8,296 bases of DNA from an uncultured Myxococcales bacterium (lineage in GTDB: Bacteria > Myxococcota_A > UBA9042 > DTJE01): the NCBI GenBank assembly GCA_937975765.1, contig CALJUR010000026.1, positions 1-8,296 of the forward strand, in the 5' to 3' direction. Under the pieces are notes generated by a model. That model was not told the DNA's origin and did not search any database. It was given only the letters and a program-made list of their open reading frames with translations. Made by a program: the position numbers and the translations under genes. This document shows positions 1 through 6,100 of this stretch, piece after piece (within the stretch, counting starts at the first letter, position 1; each line of letters starts with the position of its first letter).

Positions 1-44
1 ACAACTCCCGACGACCATGTCTCGATTTCTACGGATCTGGAGGT

Positions 45-608
45 TCAGCGACACCAACTGCAGTATTGGCTACCCCGAAAGACTCGACCCCTGCTCGAGT
101 CCAGGCCCACCGGGTCTACCATCGGGCCGCCCGTATAGCGATCGTTCCCGTCCCAACACCACTCGCTTACGTTTCCCAGCATGTCGTGAAGTCCCCATGC
201 GTTCGGAAGCCTCGTCCCGACACGGTGGGTCGTCTCCCCGGAGTTTCCGCAGAACCAGGCGATCGGGTCCAGCACCTCGTTCGGCTGCTCGCACAACAGG
301 TGATTACCGTTGAGGTTCCCATTGTAGGTATCCGTACCGTCGGGGATGCAGGCGGAGTCCACTACGGACCCGGGGGCCTCCCCGGGATCCACTCCTCCTC
401 CGCAATCGTCCGGATCGGTGTCGCATGCCCCATCCAAGGATGCTTCGTCCAATTCGCCAGGGTCGGCCGGGTGAGTATCCGATCCCGGGAGATCCTGGGG
501 AAAAGAGTCTTTCGAAAAGGAATCGGTGCCGATCCCATCATCGACATGTCCATCGTCCCAGATCCCGGCGTCTGTCGAGCCGACGTCACGAGGAAAGGTC
601 TCTTTCAC
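45..608 (-). CDS. Asp-rich protein with a C-terminal half FGE-sulfatase (formylglycine-generating enzyme-like) fold, truncated
   Basis: The protein has 187 residues and a GTG start, chosen because GGAGG lies 7 nt upstream. Residues 1-90 are low complexity with 20 Asp and 4 Glu. Residues about 92-187 match the second half of the FGE-sulfatase/C-type-lectin-like fold: YNGNL, DPIAWFCGNSG, THRVG, PNAWGLHDMLGNVSEWCWD, DPVGLDSS and RVFRG. The usual first half of the domain, ending in the TEAEWEYA-type motif, is absent. The coding frame stops 9 residues after RVFRG, before the normal GFR ending. There is no signal peptide or lipobox, although Asp-rich tracts usually link a secretion signal to such a domain. 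Eight cysteines are present; Cys183/Cys186 lie near where copper-dependent FGEs carry their Cys pair, but as CxxC. FGE folds either oxidise a sulfatase Cys or act as non-catalytic binding domains. This fragment is unlikely to be an active enzyme. It may be a repurposed fold, or a decayed or frameshifted gene. Being FGE-derived is well supported; the function is not. Confidence 0.72.
   Translation of the reverse strand: MKETFPRDVGSTDAGIWDDGHVDDGIGTDSFSKDSFPQDLPGSDTHPADPGELDEASLDGACDTDPDDCGGGVDPGEAPGSVVDSACIPDGTDTYNGNLNGNHLLCEQPNEVLDPIAWFCGNSGETTHRVGTRLPNAWGLHDMLGNVSEWCWDGNDRYTGGPMVDPVGLDSSRGRVFRGSQYCSWCR
432..587 (-). repeat. Pentapeptide-periodic Asp tract (degenerate 15-nt coding periodicity)
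   Basis: Within the FGE-like protein, Asp falls exactly every fifth residue at D19, D24, D29, D34, D39, D44, D49, D54 and D59, nine in a row. An overlapping register runs D8, D13, D18, D23. The residues in between vary (for example GIGT, SFSK, SFPQ, LPGS), so this is a highly diverged tandem pentapeptide or a selected spacing, not a recent DNA repeat. Its role is unknown; a flexible acidic linker or a cation-binding stretch would fit. Confidence 0.7.
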
Positions 609-615
609 GGATCTT

Positions 616-620
616 CCTCC
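616..620 (-). promoter_or_regulatory. Shine-Dalgarno site of the FGE-like gene
   Basis: The minus strand reads GGAGG, then 7 nt, then GTG at 608. This good site in the 44-bp gap supports the GTG start and argues that the short Asp-rich protein is translated as its own gene without an upstream signal peptide. Confidence 0.75.
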
Positions 621-633
621 ATTTGGACGTCTA

Positions 634-651
634 CTGTCCGGCGAACCGCAG
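634..651 (-). other. Small intergenic hairpin between the WD40 gene and the FGE-like gene
   Basis: The minus strand reads CTGCGG-TTCG-CCG-GA-CAG. It folds as a six-pair stem with a TTCG loop and a two-base bulge, starting 1 nt after the TAA stop of the WD40 gene. No T-tract follows, so it is not a convincing intrinsic terminator. It could protect the upstream 3' end or mark a processing site, but a stem this short can occur by chance. Confidence 0.3.
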
Positions 652-652
652 G

Positions 653-3172
653 TTATTCAGCCAGCCTCGTCTCGTCGAAAGCCCACGAGACCGTGCCACT
701 GTTTCCGACGGTCGCCAGCCGTGTCCCGTCCGGACTGAATGCAAGTCCCACGACGCCTTCCGTTTCCGGGTCTACCGCATCGAGGACCTTCAGTATCCGG
801 CCGCCCACCGGTTCCAGGAAGCGGATCTTCCCGTCCCAGCAACCTGCGGCAAGGATCCGACCTCCTGGATGAAATGCGGCGCAACGCACGACTCCGCCAG
901 CCAGCGGGAACACTCCCCTGGACACACCGGACGGGATTTCCCACAACCTCAAGATTCCGGCCTGATCGCCGCTTGCCAGCAGGTGGCCGTCGCGAGAAGC
1001 CGCCATGCAAACGATCGCGGTGGTGTGGCCGGCCATCGCTGCCACCTCGGTCCAGTCCGAAATCCTTGACAGACGAACGACGTTCCTCCCGTTCCCTGTG
1101 GCCAGGAACTCTCCACCCACAAACAGCGGAGTCGCGGCCCACTGGGGCTCACGGAAGGAATGCGTGGTCGACCAGTCCGACGTCGAGAAGATGCGGACCA
1201 TCCCGTCGCCACAGCCCGAAGCCAGCCACCGCCCGTCCGTGCTGAAGGAAACGCCGTTGACGGTCCGTTCATGGAAGCCGCCCGGCCAGTCGTGGAGGAC
1301 CTCCCACTGGTGGAGATCCCAGACACGCAGTTCGGTGGAATAGTAGCCCACCGCAAGCCTCCGACCCGCCGGGTCGATATCGATGCATATCGGATTGGCG
1401 ACGGCGTCCGGCAGGTCGGCTGCAATCCCGTCAGGTCGTGTGATCCGGATCTTCCCGTCCCACGACGCGACGACCAGTCCGCCGTTGGGAGTGAACCGGA
1501 CGGCCGCATCGTTGCCATCGGTACGCCGGACCGGAATGCAGCCAGGAATGCCGACCGGGGTCCAATGCTGGAGTTTCCTGACGGAACGATCTTCGGGCGA
1601 CCGTCTCGCCAGTTGGACGAGTTCCCAGTACCGTTTCATCTCGGACGCGTCCTCGGGTACCCATCCGGCTTGCTCCAGGATTCGAGCGATCCCTGCCGCA
1701 CGGCCAGAAGACACGACGGGGACCAGGGACCAGAGGTCGGACCAGGCTCCGGCATTGGCCAGATTGTCGACAATCGTCTTCCAGCGTTGCTTGTCCCGCT
1801 TCTCCCCGGTCAGGGCAGCCGCGAGGATCGGCAATCCGGATTCCAGCCGGATTCCCGGGATTTCCGACAGAAAATCCACCTCGCCGGCTGCCCGTTCCAG
1901 CCACAGGAACGTACGATTCGGTGCGGACCAAGACCCCTGGCGTACAACCGCTTGACGATCGACCCAGGCCAGCGGGTGCCCGCCACGCACCTCCTTGAGG
2001 ATGGCCTTGAGTGTTACGGTACCGCCCGGCAACGTCTGGAAGGCGATCTGTTGCGCCATCCGGGACGCGAACCGCTTCACGCCGGCGAACAGGGGCTGGT
2101 CGCCCTGGATGACGAAGTCCCGGGGTTGCAGCAACCCCTGCCGCGGCGCCTGCACCTGGGACCTGCCCCAGGCCGTCTTCTCGAATTTCGGCCAATCCGC
2201 GTCCACGATGTCGCACAGGACGCATCGCACGGTCTCGATGACCCGCCGGTACTGGTCGTCCTCGACGATGTCGAGGCACGAGAGGTCCTTTCGCAGAAGG
2301 CGACAATCGACGATGGCGCCGAAGCCCGCGTCGGCCAGCCCCCACCGAAGCGGTTCGGTGCGAACCTCGATACCGTGGGTCAGGATCCGGAGCTTCCCCT
2401 GGACCTCCGACAGTTCCAGCACCCGCACCGCCGGGTCGGATGCCTCGAAGGCCCGGAGGCGCATCGCGTCGTCCTGGAAGAACCGCTGGTTGCCCAGGCC
2501 GGTCACGACCCCGAGGCCGGGATCCGCGACCCGCTTCCCGTCCAGCGTCACGTCGATGGAAGACCACCTGCAATGCCGCCGCAGGTAGATCTCCTCGGGC
2601 AGGTTGCCGTTCTGAACGAAGCGTCCGACCGTGCCCATGCTCAGGGGTTCCTTCACCCGGACCGCAGTCCTGGTCGGTTCTCCTGCCGCAAGCAGATCAT
2701 TTCCGGTCTCGATGCCCTGGCAGACCCAGGGCCGTCCTGGATGGATGGCGATCTGCGTGGAACCTGACCGTCCTTGGCTCTCGACGAGGATGCGATCGGG
2801 CACGAGTCGCCCGGCGGCATGCAACGCGACCGCCAGGTGGCTGCACGCCCGCGAATCGTCATCGACCGCGGCACGCAGGGCCGCCTGGTAGAGCGTTTCC
2901 AGTTCGCCGCGTGTGAACGCTGCACCGAGGGCCTCCATGAGCATGTCGTTCGCATCGATCCGGAACTCGACACGGTAGGCCCCCTTGAGCACCATGGCCT
3001 GGACCAGCAGGAGCACGTACTGCCGCGGGTCCGGCAACTGGTATTGGCGCATCCGTGCGACGGCCGCATCGAAGTCCAGCGTGAACTCGCCGGTGCCGGC
3101 GGACGTGCCCTCTTTCGAGAGTTCATCGATGATGCGATCGACCAGTTGATCCTGTTCGTTTGCGGCGTCCAT
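653..3172 (-). CDS. Degenerate HSP90/GHKL-like protein with C-terminal seven-bladed WD40 propeller
   Basis: The protein has 839 residues. ATG at 3172 is preferred because AGGG sits 7 nt upstream; an in-frame GTG at 3178 has almost no spacer. Residues about 33-176 are an HSP90-type GHKL ATPase fold and 193-312 resemble the start of an HSP90 middle domain (YLRRHCRWSSIDVTLDGK, DLSCLDIVEDDQYRRV). Both parts match the upstream 1663-residue protein in the same order. ATP-binding features are eroded: the N-box Glu and Asn positions are Leu54 and Gln58, the DxG Asp position is Leu82, and the Gly of the GT motif is lost (TRT at 167-169). It is therefore probably a pseudo-ATPase. Residues 380-446 resemble a module repeated in the neighbour. 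Residues 447-533 look helical with a WSDLW...GWVPED pattern. Residues about 543-838 hold seven WD40 blades (for example WLASGCGDGMVRIF and LAFSPDGTRLAT), enough for a closed propeller that usually binds partner proteins. No signal peptide or membrane segment is seen, so it is probably cytoplasmic. The gene starts within about 10 nt of the previous stop, so translation is probably coupled. WD40 call: high confidence; HSP90-like call: moderate to high; function unknown. Confidence 0.9.
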   Translation of the reverse strand: MDAANEQDQLVDRIIDELSKEGTSAGTGEFTLDFDAAVARMRQYQLPDPRQYVLLLVQAMVLKGAYRVEFRIDANDMLMEALGAAFTRGELETLYQAALRAAVDDDSRACSHLAVALHAAGRLVPDRILVESQGRSGSTQIAIHPGRPWVCQGIETGNDLLAAGEPTRTAVRVKEPLSMGTVGRFVQNGNLPEEIYLRRHCRWSSIDVTLDGKRVADPGLGVVTGLGNQRFFQDDAMRLRAFEASDPAVRVLELSEVQGKLRILTHGIEVRTEPLRWGLADAGFGAIVDCRLLRKDLSCLDIVEDDQYRRVIETVRCVLCDIVDADWPKFEKTAWGRSQVQAPRQGLLQPRDFVIQGDQPLFAGVKRFASRMAQQIAFQTLPGGTVTLKAILKEVRGGHPLAWVDRQAVVRQGSWSAPNRTFLWLERAAGEVDFLSEIPGIRLESGLPILAAALTGEKRDKQRWKTIVDNLANAGAWSDLWSLVPVVSSGRAAGIARILEQAGWVPEDASEMKRYWELVQLARRSPEDRSVRKLQHWTPVGIPGCIPVRRTDGNDAAVRFTPNGGLVVASWDGKIRITRPDGIAADLPDAVANPICIDIDPAGRRLAVGYYSTELRVWDLHQWEVLHDWPGGFHERTVNGVSFSTDGRWLASGCGDGMVRIFSTSDWSTTHSFREPQWAATPLFVGGEFLATGNGRNVVRLSRISDWTEVAAMAGHTTAIVCMAASRDGHLLASGDQAGILRLWEIPSGVSRGVFPLAGGVVRCAAFHPGGRILAAGCWDGKIRFLEPVGGRILKVLDAVDPETEGVVGLAFSPDGTRLATVGNSGTVSWAFDETRLAE

Positions 3173-3179
3173 GTTCACG

Positions 3180-3183
3180 CCCT
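3180..3183 (-). promoter_or_regulatory. Weak Shine-Dalgarno site of the WD40 gene, overlapping the upstream stop codon
   Basis: The minus strand reads AGGG, made partly from the TAG stop of the preceding gene, with 7 nt to ATG at 3172 and only 1 nt to the alternative GTG at 3178. It is weak but favours the ATG. The arrangement fits translational coupling. Confidence 0.4.
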
Positions 3184-6100
3184 AGGTGGAAGAAGGCGAA
3201 CGCATCGCCGAGGCCCCTGCCTGGCGCGTACCCGACCGGGTCCCGAACCCGTCCAGCCAGCGCCGCGCCAGCGCCATCTGGAACTGCTCGTCGTGGTCGT
3301 CGGTGACCTCGTCCAGGGCCAGATTGATCGCCGTGCACGCCGCCGCAGCCAGGAAGCCCAGGATCGCCGGGTCCCCTTCATGGCGTGCCATCGCCAGTCG
3401 AACTGAACGATGTCGCGTGTTCAGTCGAAGCCTCCCATTCTCGTAGGTCACCGGGCGTCCATCCTTCGACGGTTCGATGACTACCGCGGAGGGCACCAGC
3501 AGGTGCCCGGCTTCCGGAACCGCGAATTTGATGTCTTCCAGCAAGTCGACCAGGGCATGGATCAGGCGCTGGTCGGGCGACTCGGGCGGCAAACGGACCC
3601 CTTCGGGAACAGCGGCCGGAATGGGGGACTCGACGGGACGGGCGTCGGAACCGGACTCCAGGGCGCTGGCGGATGGCGGCGAATCCTTGATCGACTGGGG
3701 TAACGTCTCAACAGGTTCGGGCCCAACCGGTGCGGACGTGACGGTATCGCTCCCCGACTCCGGAGACGCCTGCGCACCGCCCAGCAGCGAATCGAGGAAG
3801 GCCCCAAGTTCGCCCGGGGGTGTCACAGGCCATGCGCCGGAAGGTTCGCGCAGGGGTTCGAGCCGGACCATCGCCTCGTGCAGGATGCCCCGGGCCCGAT
3901 CCATCCGGGACGCATGCAGGGACTGCCGCTCGTACCGGACCGCCAGTTGGAGGTACACCTTGGCTACCTGGTCCGTGAGCGCCTCGCGCACACCGTCCGC
4001 CAGCACGCAGTCGCCTGGAACCTCGTCCAGGCGCAGTGCTGCGCCGGCGAGCCGACCCCAGCAGCGCAGGGGTCCAGGGACATCGCAGCGCGCGACCTCG
4101 ACGTCCCCAACCATGCACGACAGGCCGCTGGGGTCCCGGTCGTCGATCGGCAGCCAAAGCGTCCCTTTCAGGCCATCGAGCCCGAGCGACACCCTGGCGT
4201 AGGTCTCGCGTTCGTTCGGAAGCGCCGCGAGTCGGCGACCGCTTGCCAGCACCCGCTGCTCCGCGGTCCACCGTTGACTGTCGTCGGTGACGGCTCCGAA
4301 CAGGTCCCGCAGGCGGTCGATCTCGTAGGAATCGGCCGCCAGGACCAGCCGCTTGGGATCGTATGGGCGTCCCTCGGGGGTACCCGGCGGGACCACGAAG
4401 ACCCGGTCATGCTCCTCGAACGAGCGGCGTACGTCGTTCACCGAGTATCGGGCACCATCTGCACCGGTGAATCCCTTGACCGCGCAGACTGTCTTCTCGA
4501 CGCCGGGGAAGTTCCCGGGGCCCGCACCCTGACGCCGACGCTCGGCACGGTACGACAGGTAGTCCAGCAGGTGGCGCCAGGCCCCTGCGCGCGCGTCCGC
4601 GGGGACACGGTCGAACTGGTCTGCCAGCGTCCTGTAGAGTGGTGGCGCAGCGCGTTCGCAGGCCGATTGGATGCGTCCCAGGGACGACGCATCGGGTCGG
4701 CCGTCCGGCCCGACCGTTGTCTCTTCGTCGTCCACGAGGGCCACAAGCGCCAATCCGCAGGTCCACCGTCGTGTCGCGACCGGCCACATGTCCACCAGAA
4801 TGCGTACGACGGCATCGCGACTCGCCGGAGCCGCCAACGGGTCCGTGGGTGCGCCGGTCGGCGTCGCGCCAGCTTGCGCATCCTCGGAAGGGTGTCGCCT
4901 GGGCAGTCCCAGCTTGCCCCGGAGCGCTCCGTCCTTGAAGTCCCTGGAAGCCGCGACAAGGCCGTCGTCAAACGACAGCATCGGGACGCGCGGCAACGCC
5001 ACGACCGGGGCGCGTGCCTCGCGCCGGCCGCCGCCGGCGACATTACCGGTCCACCGCTCGCCCAGCAGGCGCTCCAAGACGGCAGGGTTCGCCGCGAGGC
5101 GAAAAGTCGTCTCGTCCCCACTGGAGTCGTCCGTCGGCACTTCTGCCGGGACCCACGCGACCCGGCCGGCCGCATCCACCGTTGATGCCATCCGGGACAG
5201 AGACCAGGCCCGACCGTCGGCCCCGGCGAACAGGGGCGTCTCGCACAGCGGCGCCGGGACCAGGATGCCCGCGCCGGACAGGGGACTGGCGAACCAGGGG
5301 GCCAGCACTTCCAGGACCTCGCCGGGCATCAGGGCCCCGGGGTCGGATCGCTCCGGTCTCGGCTGCCCGCCGTCATCGCGAGTCCGACGTCCCACGGCAA
5401 GGTCCAGCACCGTGCCGACGAGATCGTCCCGGGCATCGCGGTACGCCTTGGAATGCGGCGACAGGACCGACACGTGATGCAGGATTGAAAGCATGCGGGA
5501 CACCGGAACCAGAGTGCCCGCTTCCAGCACCTCCCTGTACTGGCGCACGGCGCCTTCGGGATCCACGGTTCGCAGCAGGTCGAACGCGAACCGGTACGCC
5601 CGCGTCGGAAACGCGGCGGCGGTCGCCTCCAGCAGGAAGCGGTGCAGTGCGGGCGCATCTCCCGGAAACGCGGTGGCAGGGGTGGCCACGGACTCCAGGA
5701 AGCGCACCACGCCGCCCCGGACCACCGACATCACCCGGTCCAGCACCTCGTCGGTCGCCGCTCCGTCGCCTTGTTCCGACAGGGTCAGGTCGTCACAATT
5801 CGCTGTGATTGCCAGCGTCCTGAATGGCAGCACCACCCGGACCTCGCCGCAGTGGCGCCGTTGCCGCAGCAGGCGCACCGACGTGGCGCTCCACCATACC
5901 CCGACAAGGTCCACCGGGTTCGGGGGTTCCTCGCGCGGCAACCCAAGGGCGACTTCGACACCCTGGTCCTCGAAGGAAGCCGTCGCGATGCACGGAACGC
6001 CCGGAACGACCTGCTCGACCTGCGACTTCAGGAAGCAGTGCTCCCGGTTCGCCGTGACGACGTTCGAAGTGACGTCGCGCAGCACGGCCATCCCGAGGAA

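Noticed and set aside
1..44. A further gene or terminator downstream of the FGE-like gene.
   Set aside because: Only 44 bases are visible, with no stem followed by T-tract and no start with a ribosome-binding site; the stretch may instead be the frameshifted end of the FGE-like gene.
45..335. The FGE-like C-terminus as the variable region of a diversity-generating retroelement.
   Set aside because: FGE/C-lectin folds are known targets, but there is no reverse transcriptase, no second copy of this segment in the window, and no AAC-rich codon pattern.
634..651. Intrinsic terminator after the WD40 gene.
   Set aside because: The stem is short, has a bulge and is not followed by a run of T on the minus strand; a well-spaced ribosome-binding site and gene follow at once.
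1160..2767. A 535-codon open frame on the plus strand opposite the WD40 gene.
   Set aside because: It is rich in Arg, Pro and Gly with no domain signal, and lies exactly antisense to a protein with clear HSP90-like and WD40 motifs. Long antisense frames are expected in GC-rich coding DNA.
3173..3181. A promoter between the two HSP90-like genes.
   Set aside because: The gap is too short to hold one; the second gene most likely depends on read-through and translational coupling.
3878..5185. A 435-codon open frame on the plus strand opposite the giant gene.
   Set aside because: Same reasoning: it is a shadow of a strongly supported minus-strand gene, with no recognisable domain and no supporting start site.
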